Assembly (NCBI GenBank): GCA_022559845.1
Contig: JAHNEJ010001346.1
Coordinates: 62,001 to 126,000, forward strand
Direction: 5' to 3'
From: Amorphophallus konjac
Taxonomy: Eukaryota > Streptophyta > Magnoliopsida > Alismatales > Araceae
Length of the DNA: 64,000 nucleotides
Part shown: positions 12,963 through 24,725 of the stretch, piece after piece
Layout: every line of letters begins with the position of its first letter
How positions within the stretch are numbered: position 1 is the stretch's first letter
Notes under the pieces: generated by a model
Told to the model about the DNA's origin: nothing
What the model saw: the letters and a program-made list of their open reading frames with translations, nothing else
Databases searched by the model: none
Translations under genes and position numbers: made by a program

Positions 12963-13187
12963 GAAAACCCGAAAATTCGATAAATTCAGAAAATTACGAA
13001 AAATTACCACTGTGATCCTCGGGAAGAGCACAACGCAGTGGTACAGTCCCGGAGTCGAAGGACGCCACGGTTTGCCCTGCAAAGAGTTCCGATGACACAT
13101 CAGGGCAAAACACGTGTAACGCACAAAATGTACTCCGAGACCCGCTAAAATGATCCGAAAAATATCCAAAAAATCCGGGGCATTACA

Positions 13188-13192
13188 AGACC
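13188..13192. repeat. Target-site duplication AGACC, right
   Basis: Matches the five bases preceding 9830. Confidence 0.85.
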
Positions 13193-13201
13193 CCTCTGAT
13201 G

Positions 13202-13244
<43 letters not shown>

Positions 13245-13535
13245 ATTTTATGTCTACACCTGCGCCGGAGGGAGAAACCCCCTCTGGCATCCCCCATCTT
13301 TTCTCTCTCTCTCTCTCTCCAACTAACACACAGAGTTAACCAAGGGTACATTTGTCATTTAACACCTAGATAACGAGAATATTGGGATATTTTTTGAATA
13401 TTCGCTATTTCATCGACGGAAGTTAACTATAATGGTATTTTTACATAATTAAGATTTACATAGTGATATACAGTAATTTTTTTACAAATTTACGTCTGAC
13501 AATAGTTTTGATGCAAAACCCTATTAAATAGGTAC

Positions 13536-13960
13536 CTGACGGATTAGCATGTGATTGGTGACGGATATTATCATTTATACAACAAATATATCGACGATAT
13601 AGTGACATATATTTAGCAACTGTTTAGAGACAGATAAAGTGATCGCTAATCCGTTGCTACTTAGAGGTATTTTAGTGACGGATTAGCGTCAGATTAATAT
13701 AGTAGAAAGTATTATGTCGGTACATTAAGTTTAGCGATGGATTTGTGATGAAAAAAATCATCTTTGAAACATCGCTAATCAGTGACGTATTAGCAACGGA
13801 TATCTGCCCGTCGCTGAATAGTGAGGAAATTACGGTGATTGTCGTTTTTCTTCTCAAATCCATCGTTAATCCGTTGCTAACACCTGTTGTGACATGATAA
13901 CGATGAATTAGCGACAGATTGTGGCTGTCGTTAACATCATATTTTATTGTGGTAATAGGG
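13536..13960. repeat. GACGGATTAGC-type subterminal repeat block
   Basis: Several copies of GACGGATTAGC and AATCCGTTGCTA phrases in both orientations, as in subterminal regions of non-autonomous CACTA-like elements. The right edge reads TTTATTGTGGTAAT, a weak resemblance to an inverted CACTA terminus. Ends and target duplication are not resolved. Confidence 0.4.
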
Positions 13961-16900
13961 CCAAAGATTTGCACACTCTCTTAAAGAGTTTCAGACTCTT
14001 GAGAGTGACCTCATTTCCCGCTGGATTCCAAAGCATGCGGCCAAGGAGTTCCACACTCATATTACACAGAGAACAAGTGCCAATTACTTAGCTTCGAGAG
14101 TGGGAGCTGAAAATGTTGACAAGAAGGTTAGATGGCCTTTGTAGGCGCGTTGTTGTTGGGGACAGCGACCGTCGTTCCCTTGTCTATATAGCTATACAGC
14201 TCAAAACGTGACGATCGGGCCAGTGATTATAAAAAATATGGCTTCTGAGAAATTTGTTCGTCCTTGTCTCTACGCACGTGCGGTAGCTGTGTGGCCGAAG
14301 TTGTACATGCAATTTCTTCGTAGCCTGGTCAGAGTTGATGCGTACGTATGCTCTGTCTGATTTGAGCTTCCCCACAAGTTTCAGACAGCGACAATTGTGA
14401 AAGGAAAGAATATTATTAGTTTGAATACCACACTTTTCTCGTACTAGTCTTTGTCAGCTTCATCGATCGTACAAGGAAGAAGAATATCGACACGTTAACA
14501 TTATTAACCATGTTCTTCGTCGATCGGGTCTCATTGCGGGTTGTCTAATCGATCGTTAGAGCTGACTCCGACATTTGGAAGGGGTTGCCCGGTCGAAATG
14601 GGTAGATGCATCCTTGTGAAGGTGATACATGTGAGAGTAGTGTAGTGATTGAAGTTGCGGTATATATATATAATCTAATTAGACTGTCTTGGAACGCAAT
14701 CAGTTGGCTAATATTTTGAATAATCTAATTATAACACATATTCTGACATGGGAGAGATTTCTCATCTAAAATTTGTCGTGATCTCACTCTCACTCACTTT
14801 TGAGAAGCATATAAATCGGTCTATTGATTATCTATACTCTCTCTATTCCAAAATTTAAATCAATATAAAAATCTCAATAGATCATGAGATATTTGTCGAA
14901 GATCATCGGGGATTCCAATGACCCCGACAAAGATTGATCCCTAAACACACTCTTAGTCTCACAGATCCCTTCGTAACGAACACCCATCCGATTATTCTTA
15001 TGCGGACTTTGGATCGAAGTTAGAAGGTGGAAAGATTGAGCCGATCGACTCGAATGCATGCATCGACGGCACGGCAGACCATGGTGTTGAGTTCATAAAA
15101 CAACTGAAAGAAAAAATAAAATCAATCTTCTGGTCTCTGCCATTCATTAAACGACGAATATATATCCCTTCCGCACCCTACGATTCCATACATCGTTAGC
15201 AATTAAGCAACATGCATGGTGGGAATGCTTAACCTTGAGTTCTCGTTTCTGACGTATACCTAGCTTTTAGTCCACATCATGTGCAATCTGAAGAATCCTG
15301 AAGAACTTGTGATCGATCTATCATTATTTGCAGGATCACATGAACGAGTCAAGAGGGTGCCACGTACGAGTTGTAGACAAAGGCCATGCTCATCGTTACG
15401 TACAGACTACAGTACGTACCCGGCCCCCTCCCCGGTCCAACCCACCAAACGGACTTGTTGCATTATTAATGGAGTGAGTGAGTGAGAGAGAGGCCGGTGG
15501 GATCAAGTGAATCCTACAGGATTCTTGTTGTTCTTCACATTCCCTCCCGGAGTTTTCTGTGGATGGTATATATCGAACGACAGGCATCGCCGTGGACCTC
15601 TTCGAGAGAGAAGAGATGACGAAACCACCACGACAAGTCATGATCTCAAACAGGGAGTCCGAAGGCCGTTCCCGTCCCTGTCACGGAAGATGCCAACCAT
15701 CTCAAACGTACGTATACAACTGAACTGTTAAAACCTCTCTATCTAGCTAGCTCCTCCAACCATTAAGATACATACCGGCCCTCTCTAAATATGAGCCACA
15801 TATAATTTCAACATATAGTACTGTGTTTCTCCCCTGGCATGCATCTCCAATTCTTTACTGTGTGGTTCCTCACCCATGCCCATAGTCCATGTCCCAGAGG
15901 ATCTCCTTCCCATCTCTCTTCCGCAGCTTCTATTTGGCAATATATTAATCACCCCTTCATTCATCATACAGTACTTTAGATGTACTCTAATTAAACATCC
16001 ATCAGAGTTTGATTATGCAGAAGCAACCATAATATAATAATTAAGGGTTCTCCCTATGGACAACGTTCGTACGTACGTACGTGTACTGTTATCTCCACCG
16101 ATCAGCTAGTACAATATATATTTATATATATAGAGCACAAGTAAGGATCAACAGAAATCATTCATGTCCTCGGACGCACATTGATGACTGCTCAACCAGA
16201 GTTGGGAAGAAGGAAAAGTGTACAGCATTCACTTGCACTAGATAGAAAGCGATAACTGATCTTAAGAGAGATAACTTGCACAAAAATAACCCCAAATTAT
16301 TTGACCCAAATTCGGTACATGTATAGGAGAGGTTGATAGGCTTCCATAATGACACTACACTACCTCAAGAGACTAGATCTTTACATTAACGAGCACTCTT
16401 TGAAAAGTGAAAATTGAAGACACTCTGATTACTTGTATTAGACTCTAAAAATTCCCAACATATATATACATGTTGTCGAGGATATAAACGCAAAACCTCT
16501 CCTTCCTCTCCTACATTTTGGGATGTGACCTTTCATACGGATTAAGTCAGTAGGAGCACGTCATGACCCCTTAATTACCAGCGAGTCGGTCTTTCATCTT
16601 AATTAGTGAGGAGAAGAATCTGCCAAAGAACTAATTAATACGGCATTTTCTTGGACTCGAGCCGATTAGTTAATTAATTTATATTGGACTTCACGCGTGA
16701 CGCCACCTACTAGTCCACACGATGGAATGGACGACCATGGGGTTCCTCCATTTCCATCATGAGAAATGAGAAAGAACAATAATGCGCGCGGCTGTTTCCT
16801 TCGAAGCACTGGGACACTGAGCTACAGGGAGCATGTGTTCACGCGTGCCCGAGGGCACATGTATGTTAAGGTGTTGGACGGTACCTGATCACGCCATATA

Positions 16901-17556
16901 TTACAACTTTGTTCTCGTCTCATTCGCCGCCTGTCTCCTCGGCCTCGTCCTGTGCAGTATGCATCACTGGCTGCGAGTAAAAAGCATACGAGGAGAGACA
17001 AGTTGAAGGCGATGTGAGAATTCCTCTCCTGTCTTTAATTTGCCACACAAAATCGAGAATCTTGATCGCATGCAGGGGTGTATTCTCCTTTTTACGTACG
17101 GACGAGAGAGACTTGCTCCACAACATGGGGTACGTACGTACGTAGTAGATAGTTTTATAACAAAGGAGGAGTTAATTGATCACACCTTATTACATCCCCT
17201 GCAGTTGTGAACATGAACGCGGCACTGGACAGTTGTTAGAATAGTTTTCGGACATGAGTTAAAATATAATGTGTTTATAATATTAGAATCCTCTCCCGTC
17301 AAACTCACCTTAACATTTTGAGTTAGATAACTCAATACGATAAACTTTAATATGGTATTAGAATCTATTAGTTATGATAGAACATGTTAAAATAATTTCG
17401 TATTGAAAACATACTAAAATACAATGTGCTTATAATATTAGAATTGTGCATATAATATTGGAGAGTTGCCCTCTCGACTCGATACCTTAATAATTTGAAT
17501 TGGATGATTTAATCTAATAAACTTTAAAAGCCGTCCACAACATGAACAGCTTTTAA
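13961..17556. other. Region downstream of the MYB gene, no other gene seen
   Basis: This stretch contains several ACGTACGT runs (for example near 16066-16082 and 17132-17142) and decayed repeat phrases near 17250-17530. Short open frames lack recognisable domains. Confidence 0.4.
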
Positions 17557-17562
17557 TTTATT
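17557..17562 (-). terminator. Candidate polyadenylation signal of the MYB gene
   Basis: AATAAA on the minus strand about 125 bp after the stop codon at 17687. The position suits a 3' UTR signal, but the site is not proven. Confidence 0.45.
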
Positions 17563-17686
17563 GTTTAACGTACTGCATGCATGCCCTGTTTGTACAGACA
17601 GAAGCTACAACATTAATCAGCTATATATTCACACTACTTATCTAGAACTTATTCCACGTTGTAGAGAAGTTGGAGTCGGTTTACTT

Positions 17687-19626
17687 CTACCATTCCTCCA
17701 TGTCTAGGAAGGAACCCAGGAGCAGGAAATCCGAAGGAGAATACTGATGGTCAGGTACGGAGACGTCGGCCTCCAGCCAATCTCCCAGCGTTGCTCTATC
17801 CAACGACCTGTCGTAGGAGCTCCCGGCCATGGATGAATCCCTGCGGCTGCTCTCTTCAGTGCCGCTGCCGCCATTATGAGCTTCCTCCCCAACGCCATTG
17901 TTAACTATGAACAGGCTGGAGTCTGGCGGGCACACTGTGGACATGTCTTCGATGAGGTGGAGGCCCGTCACAAAGTCGTTCGACGTATTGTCGAGAAGGG
18001 AAGTCTCACCGTAGCTCGCGGATGACTTCGCCGTCGCCGAGTTCAGAGTCTGCCCGTCATTGATGGGTGCCTCCATTTGCCCATCGCCCCGCAGAACGTT
18101 CTCACTGCAACTTGTGATCATGTCGGCCTGGGTCGTCGTGCCCTCGGCCGTCTTCGGTGGCGGCGCCGCAGGCTGAGCAGGTGATGCCCCCGAGAGCGAC
18201 TTCTCCTCCGAGGCCGCCTTTTGGTCGCCCTCGGCTGTTCGCTTTGGCTTGGGAGCTCTAAGTGGCCGTCCATGCACTTTCTTCCACAGAGTGGTGTTCC
18301 AGTAATTCTTGATTTCGTTGTCTGTTCGGCCGGGTAGTCGGCCTGCAATAAGAGACCACCTGCAAGCCCTCCTCCATTCGACAAACATAAGTAAAAACAA
18401 ATGCCTTGTAAGTATAAGATGACTACAAATGCCCTTGTAAGTATAAGATGACTATAAATTGAGCGGGATGTACATCTCCAGGCATCATCACTTGTCACAT
18501 AGCTTTTTACACATGCACGACCTATATGTAGCACCGTATACGTAAAAACTGCACCTTGGAGCTCGAGGGGCCAACCCAACTAAGGGGTCCATTTCACATC
18601 ATCCCCGCCACTTAGTACGTTCGCCTTATAATGGGCCTCCAAAGAAAGTGGTTTCCCACTTTGTCGATGATAGAACGTCGTCCTGCCCCCACCTCAGGCC
18701 TATTTGTTCTATATTTCAATTCCCTCCTAGCAAAAGAAGGGGAGGTTTCATGTCCACTTTCTAAGATACCCATGATGCCCTTCCTTCTTTTTTTGGCTAC
18801 AACTCTCTGGCTTTGCCGACTCCCCTGTCTAGTACTGTTTCCTTTGGTATCCTAGACGGGACCATCTTGCTGATCATCTCATGCCTGTGAAAGGAATAGC
18901 ATGAAATAGACAAACCACAAATCTACTCCTGAAGATCTTGATCTGCTCATGAGTTGTCCTCTTCCGGAGGGATTCATGCAGAAAACTCTCTGGCTTTGCC
19001 GACTCCCCTGTCTAGTACTGTTTCCTTTGGTATCCTAGACGGGACCATCTTGCTGATCATCTCATGCCTGTGAAAGGAATAGCATGAAATAGACAAACCA
19101 CAAATCTACTCCTGAAGATCTTGATCTGCTCATGAGTTGTCCTCTTCCGGAGGGATTCATGCAGAAAACTACAGCATGCATGGATTGGAGAGGAGTCGTG
19201 TATGGAAAAGTGAACGAAGAAGACATGGCTTGCAGTCTAATTGAGGAAATTAATTAAGTAGTGTGTGTGAACTCCTATGGGGACAAGCTTTCAAACGTTC
19301 CTTCAGTGATCATGTGGATGTTTCGTCGATCTTGTACCAATTTCACGTAGCAGAAGAGCTTTCGAAAGCAAAAAAATTCTCTCTTTGAGTGCTCCGTAGT
19401 CCAGGACATCTGTATGATTCGTGTAGCTGAACAGACGCGTACGTGTACCATAAGCATCCGTGTATCGTGTACTCAAAATGTTTGAGGTGTCTATAGGACC
19501 ATAGACTCTTTAGGATGCTAAAGAACAAAACAAATGTAGTACCTTTCCCCACTATAAACTAGCAGCCGTGGAGAAAAAGACATCTCCACCAACGCCGGCC
19601 CATCATGATGATGGTCATAACACTGA

Positions 19627-19679
<53 letters not shown>

Positions 19680-20081
19680 TCCAAGCAGCTTGTGGAGTCT
19701 GATGATGAGATCCTCCTCTTGTTCCGATATGTTTCCTCTCTTGATGTCTGGCCTGAGGTAGTTCAGCCAGCGCAAGCGGCAGCTCTTCCCGCATCTCTTC
19801 AGCCCTGCATTCCAGACACATCCATGGCGCCGTTGCAGAACCCTCGAGAACATTAGGCAAGGAGCTGGAGAGATTTTAATTAACCACAGAGACATGAACA
19901 AATTGACAACCAGGCAGCCTATATATAGTACTCTTGTGATATCTACACCTGCTCTCTTCGGGAGGCTCCTCCATTTGCCTTCCCCATAGCTCCGCACGTA
20001 GGTGGCCAGAATCTCGTCTTCGTCGGCCGTCCATGCTCCCCTGTTGAGCCCTTCCTTAGAACAGCACGGCTTCCTCCCCAT
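17687..20081 (-). CDS. R2R3-MYB transcription factor, TT2/C1-like
   Basis: Nuclear DNA-binding regulator. Three exons join in frame: 19949-20081, 19675-19804 and 17687-18359, with GT-AG introns and a 311-residue product. The start is the ATG of MGRKPCC, the usual R2R3-MYB N-terminus. R2 tryptophans are W17, W37 and W57; R3 has I at the first position, then W89 and W108. R3 contains the full bHLH-partner motif: D76-L77, R80, L84, L91, R95. Intron positions (after the first base of G45, after the second base of R88) are the canonical ones. The C-terminal half is Ser/Glu-rich and ends in an acidic hydrophobic tail ([14 protein letters not shown]). TT2 and C1 type proteins act with bHLH and WD40 partners on proanthocyanidin or anthocyanin genes; that role is inferred from domain resemblance. 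Introns are odd (see their entries). No frame damage is seen. Confidence 0.95.
18801..19166. repeat. 183-bp perfect tandem duplication in MYB intron 2
   Basis: Copies 18801-18983 and 18984-19166 appear identical by eye, each beginning AACTCTCTGGCTTTGCCGAC. The lack of differences implies a recent event or an assembly duplication. Confidence 0.85.
19631..19673. repeat. (AG)21 microsatellite at a splice donor
   Basis: Twenty-one AG units on the plus strand, read as CT on the gene strand, begin right after the GT of intron 2. Length variation here would not alter the coding sequence but would change the donor context. Confidence 0.9.
19805..19948 (-). other. MYB intron 1 (144 bp, stop-free in frame)
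   Basis: GTGTAGAT donor and TGCAG acceptor. Its length is a multiple of three and, read in frame from exon 1, it has no stop codon, so retaining it would insert 48 residues between R2 helix 2 and the recognition helix. Confidence 0.85.
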
Positions 20082-20228
20082 CCTTCTCCTCTCCCGCCCC
20101 CCCCTCTCTCTATCTTCCCCTACCTATATTACACTAGCTAGCCTCTCTCTCTGTCTCTCTCTCTCTCTAGCAGTGCTTAGGTTAGTTCTGCTAAGCTGAA
20201 CGAGGAGTATCCACCAACTGGGCCTCCT

Positions 20229-20236
20229 TATTATAA
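20229..20236 (-). promoter_or_regulatory. Candidate TATA box of the MYB gene
   Basis: TTATAATA on the minus strand about 150 bp upstream of the ATG, leaving room for a roughly 120-base GA-rich 5' leader. Just downstream on the gene strand is CAGTTGGTGG, which contains a MYB-core-like CAGTTG. Confidence 0.45.
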
Positions 20237-20870
20237 GGATTTCCTACACCTCTCACTGAGTCATGTACCGGGATGGAATCGACATCTTGGTTGGGTTAAC
20301 TTGTACGTACTTGACAGTCGGGGTAAATCCACGTGGTGAAGAAGTAGCCGCAGCTGCCAAGAGTTTGCACCGCAGAAGCTGCCAGGGGGTTGTAGCACGT
20401 CTGGGCCACTATGTGCCGTTAACATTTATTGCTCTTGGCATAGGGCTTCCGATGGACAGATCTCGGGTTGGGTTTAGGTCGACTCTACTCGTATATGACT
20501 CAGCTCTATCAATTCTAAAACAAGTTTAACTCGAGTCTAAGGCCCAGGTTATGCCGGGTTGAGTTATGTCCGGTCTAAATTCTTCACAAGATTGGTTTTG
20601 ACGGAACTCGATAAATAAAATAAAATAATAATAATATACATAAAGATATAACAATATTCATAGTCTTGTTAAATTAATTAGAGTTTTAGATTTTAATTTA
20701 TTTAGAAAAAGTTTTATTTTTTTAATTAAATAAAATAAAAATCTGAGGAGAGAAAAAAAAAGGACAGGTTGAACCGACCAACGGGTCGAACTCAAAGTTC
20801 AGTCCTGACTCGCGGGCCTAGTAAGACCGGACTGATAACGAACGAATTTACGATGAAATTTATATTGGTC
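20237..20870. other. Upstream region of the MYB gene, no gene seen
   Basis: The proximal part (to about 20530) is mixed composition. From about 20600 the DNA is AT-rich with decayed GGGTCGA-type phrases also seen at 21280-21450. Confidence 0.4.
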
Positions 20871-20991
20871 GCCGATGATTATTCGTTAATTAACGACGTT
20901 CGCTAATCCATCATTAAAATCTTTAGCGACAGATTAGAGAGGGATTAGAGATAGAATTTTTTCGTCACTAAAATTACTTTTTCTTATAGTG
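20871..20991. mobile_element. Right terminus of a CACTA-like element
   Basis: The end TTACTTTTTCTTATAGTG at 20974-20991 is CACTATAAGAAAAAGTAA on the other strand. It is preceded by GACG/CGTC and ATTAGCGAC-type subterminal motifs like those at 13.5-13.9 kb. The matching left end is not identified. Confidence 0.45.
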
Positions 20992-21175
20992 AATCCAATG
21001 TTCAGATTTACATCGAGAGAAAATTCAACGGTTGCATCTTCGTTAAACTTAAATCCAACGGTCACATTTTCATTCGGGAGTTAATCTAATGGTCGGATCT
21101 TCATCAAAGTTAAAATATACGGTTAGATATTACTTGGAAGCAAATCTAACGGTTGGATCTTCTTAATGTTGAGTT
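20992..21175. repeat. CCAACGGT-type repeats, opposite orientation to 965-1640
   Basis: Four or five imperfect phrases such as AATCCAACGGTCACATTTTC, the reverse complement of the phrase repeated at 965-1640. The block directly abuts the CACTA-like end at 20991. Confidence 0.5.
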
Positions 21176-21454
21176 GGGTATCGTTTGTCAATGCTATCAA
21201 ATTCAAGTTTAATTACACTGTTTAAATGTATATATATATAATATTGAAAAATGATTTTACGACGGATTTACGACTAGTACAAATTAGGGCTGTCAATGGG
21301 TTGGGTCGGCCCCACAGGTCTACGATCCTGACTCGATTTTGAGTGAGGATTCAAGGTCCTTTTCGACCCGCGAACTCTTGGTTGGGCCTAAAAGTCTGGC
21401 CCGATTAGACCCACGGGCTGGACTCGGACTTTGAGTTCGGTCCGCTCGTCAACC

Positions 21455-22156
21455 CCACTTGTTCTATTTTATTCTGTCACAATTATTTTAAATATTATTA
21501 AATAAATATTGTTAATAAATTTTAAGATGTAATTTTATTCCATCACAAAATCTATCAGAAATTGTGTTGGATTCGATACAAAAATAAGATTACGTCACAA
21601 TTACTTTTAGCAATTGTTTAAAATAAATAGTTTGAGATGGAGTTATATTTCGTCCCAAAATCTCTAGAAAATTGTGACGAATTTTAGATGGAATAGAATT
21701 CCGTCTCAATTATTTTTTAAAGTGTCGTTAATAAAATTTGAGACTAGATTTTACTCCCTCCCAAAATCCGTCGAAAATTGTGACGGATTTGGGACGAAAA
21801 TAGATTCCGTTATAATTATTTTTAATATATTTTTAAAAATAAATAATTTGTGATGGAATTATATTCCATCCCAAAATTCATCAGAAATTATGATGGATTT
21901 GAGACAGAAATATATTCCATCACAATTACTTATACTATTTTTAAAAAACAATATTATTAATACAATTTACGATAAAATTATATTCCGTCACAAAATTTGT
22001 TACAAATAAGGATGAAATTGTGACGAATTTATATTCGGTCACTAGGTACGGCAGATATTTGAACCATCAGAATTATATCGCTATTTTCGATAAAATTTAG
22101 GATGATACTAATTTATCTCAAAATTTTTAACTATATTACCACTTTTCCTTATAGTG
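21455..22156. mobile_element. CACTA-like subterminal array and terminus
   Basis: About four to five imperfect units of 120-150 bp alternate CCGTCACAA-AATCCGTC and AATTGTGACGGATTT phrases with AT-rich spacers. The array ends at 22156 in CTTTTCCTTATAGTG (CACTATAAGGAAAAG on the other strand). It is typical of the end of a non-autonomous CACTA element; the left end is unresolved. Confidence 0.5.
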
Positions 22157-23872
22157 ACGGGTGGAAAAGGACCGGCAGCCCGATCAGCAACCAGGTCAGT
22201 CTCGCGAATGTGTCGGGCAGGGTAGGCCCATTTGGGAGCCATAACAGCAAACCGACCGCCTTCGTTGCTTTTGTTGTCCGCCCGCCCACTTCGTGAATGT
22301 GAGCTGTTTCGTGCACACATATGTACGTTGTGTGAAAGGCCTGTTCATCGAATCTTTTAAAAATAGCCACACAATGTCTAGCATGCGGCCGGGTCGGGTG
22401 ACCCGGTTCCCTCCCGGAACGGTATGGTACGGTCATTGCCGCCGTCGGTATCGATTTTCTTTTTTTTACTGTCGTCTCAATCAACGTTGGCCAATTTTCC
22501 TGTCATCCCGTGAAATGTAGAAAGTAGAAAACTAATTAAATGGGAAACCCAAACAAAACCCTTTTCCTCACTGACGTGCCCCGTACTCGCAGACCCACCC
22601 TCGCAGGCCCCGTCCCTGCCATCGCCCGTCCTCGCCGCTGTCGCCATAGCTGACACTGTTGGGCATCCGCTACCTCTGGGCAGCTGGGGTGGAGTCCGGG
22701 GGGGGGGGGCGGGGGGCGGGGCTCCAGCTGATCCGTTGAACGATGAGAGATCTGGGACGTAGCTGCAGAGCTTGGGAGAGGAGAGGTCGTTGTTCGCGGG
22801 CTTGAATCTTTAGCTGCCCCTCGGCGGTGTTGTCGGAGAGGGCGGCAGGGTGCAGGGGGGAAAGTGTCAGCAATGGCATAGAAGATGGCATTCGAGGAGT
22901 CGTTCCTCCTCGTGGGGGCGGCAACATAGTCGACGATCGATGTACGTAGTAGCTAGACTCGTGACGGTGGCAGCGAGACCCTGCGAGTGGCGAGCATCGG
23001 CCTACTGAGCGAGGGTCAGGTACTGGCGCCATAATACGCATATGCAAGTTTCACGTAGGGAGGGAGGCGGCAGCGGTGTCCGAGGGGTGGACGGTGGAGT
23101 GTTGAAATTCACAAAATCACAGTATCTAGATACACCAGCGTAGAGTCCTAATCACATGAATCACAATCTATTTAATTCATACGAGACTGTTATCCAAAGA
23201 CTATGTCTAAATTCTAACACTCTCTTTCACAGTCAAGATGGACGTAAAAATTAATTAAGTGGAAGTGACGAGATATAAGAAATATATGGAGTTGGACCCA
23301 AAACCATATTATGATACCATGTTGAAATATATAGGGAGGCCGTCATGACTTTAGGGTCAGTCTCAGTCTAGTCTCTATTGCCAGAGAAGGTGCCAAGGTT
23401 CGCCCACACCCACGGACGCTTTGGCCTCGCCCTCCACCTCCTTCGTAGGCCTCCTCCTCGCCAGTCACTGCCACCTCCATCGGCCACTATCGCCGCCACT
23501 ACTGTTGGTGACCTGTGCCATGCCAGTGACCTTCCAACTATGGTTTTTCAAACCGGTCCGGTACAGGGCGGTGCCACATGTTGGGTGGGTAGGGCGGGCT
23601 GTGGGACATGGCCGAGACGCATTAGACTGCATGAGATCGTGCGTCCCGTTGCGTACCAGACCGGTTCGAAGTGGGACCGATCTGGTACAGGCGCCCGGCC
23701 GCCCGGCTCGAGCCCGACTAGCGTTAAAAGCCGACGGTGGGCATGGGGGGGGGGGGGGGGGGGGCGTCGAACGTAGCGACATGGATCGGCGAGGGACGAT
23801 GTAGACGGAGATGCAAGCCGGCGAGGGGCAATGCAGGCGCCGAAGACCGATGATCGAAGGTCTCCGACGAGG

Positions 23873-23916
<44 letters not shown>

Positions 23917-24600
23917 GAGAGGATCGAGGAGGGAGGGGGTGCATGGCCGATGGGTGGGCGAGCGGGTCAGTGGACATCCATAGGCAGTCGTGGGAGGGCG
24001 GTGGAGGTGGGCTTGGGCGGTGGGAGGCCGTGGGAGGGAGGAGGGGGCAGTGGGGTGGGAGGCCGGAGGAGCCGTGGGAGGGCGGTGGGAGGCGATGGCC
24101 GAACCTTCCTCCCACTTGCACCCCCCCACGTTGGCGAGAGTACTGGAAACCCTTGGTGAGAGTGGACAGAGTTTCCCCAATAACTCAGGTTGCCTCTTTC
24201 CCTGTTATTCCTTTACGTTCCTATGCTTGCATTTATTTATCATATATTATTATGGTATCGAAGACAATGTTATTTAAGTTGGGAGAGGAAGATAAAAATT
24301 AAAGCGTCGTGAGTCTAGTACCTTAGTTAATGTAATCTTAATCACCCCGCTGAGTAATCTAATGTTATAACTCATAAATGGAAATTTGGAGCAAAATGAG
24401 TTACAAGAAGAGACAATGAAGGAATTTGTGCGCATAAATAATGGAAGGTTGTAATTTTGAATTAGTCATATCCAATTGTTTATTGAAATCGATCGTGAAC
24501 TTGGGAAGCACTTAAAATATAAAAACAACCCCTAACTTGATGGATTGATATTTTATACACCCTTAATAAAAAAGAACCCTTAATAAAAGAGAGAGAGAAA
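22157..24600. other. GC-rich stretch with simple repeats, no supported gene
   Basis: It includes G-runs at 22698-22721 and a 20-G run at 23745-23764, a CG-rich segment 22560-24180 whose long open frames are compositional, and repeat-like AT-rich DNA at 23100-23330. No domain is recognised in any frame. Confidence 0.45.
23877..23915. repeat. (ATT)13 microsatellite
   Basis: An uninterrupted trinucleotide run; in one frame it reads as poly-Asn and in another as poly-Tyr, producing spurious open frames. Confidence 0.9.
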
Positions 24601-24603
24601 GTG

Positions 24604-24674
24604 TTTACTTAACTTAATAATCGAGTCTCCCCACCTAATAAGTGAGGAGTCTCGTGTCAAACGGTAAAGATTGG

Positions 24675-24725
<51 letters not shown>

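Larger units (their letters stand above)
9830..13187 (-). mobile_element. Solo LTR of a large-LTR retrotransposon family
   Basis: This 3358-bp block has TG...CA ends (TGTAACGACCCG on the plus strand, TGTAATGCCCCGG on the minus) and is flanked by the 5-bp direct repeat AGACC, so it is a complete single LTR. Orientation is set by a TATA-like CTATATATAC on the minus strand (about 12953-12962) and by homology to the plus-strand copy starting at 61330. The parts equivalent to 10.5-11.8 kb and 12.4-12.9 kb are clearly similar between the copies, while the promoter-proximal ends differ more. No internal retrotransposon coding sequence remains, consistent with LTR-LTR recombination. A hairpin array lies at 11815-12415. 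Confidence 0.88.
8070..13530. mobile_element. Element-like unit bounded by long degenerate inverted repeats
   Basis: The stretch 8070-8290 is a degenerate inverted copy of 13325-13530. Shared phrases in opposite orientation include AAATAGGGTTTT-GCATC, ACTATTGT-AGACGT, AATTTGTAAAAAAA and ATATCACTA-GTAAAT. Long inverted repeats around 200 bp suggest a Mutator-like or similar DNA element, though I could not define exact ends or a target duplication. Without the solo LTR inserted inside (9830-13187) the unit would be about 2.1 kb. Its interior is CT-rich with no recognisable transposase. Confidence 0.45.
18360..19674 (-). other. MYB intron 2 (1315 bp)
   Basis: It runs from a GTCTCTCT donor (19674 downward) to a TTGCAG acceptor (18365-18360). 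The donor GT is the first base pair of a (CT)21 tract, so positions +3 to +6 are CTCT rather than the usual AAGT-like bases. The intron also contains a perfect 183-bp tandem duplication (18801-19166). Confidence 0.85.

Noticed and set aside
23548..24180. Minus-strand frame of 210 codons with poly-Asn
   Set aside because: Contains the (ATT)13 repeat and GC-rich compositional sequence; overlapping frames on the other strand are equally open.
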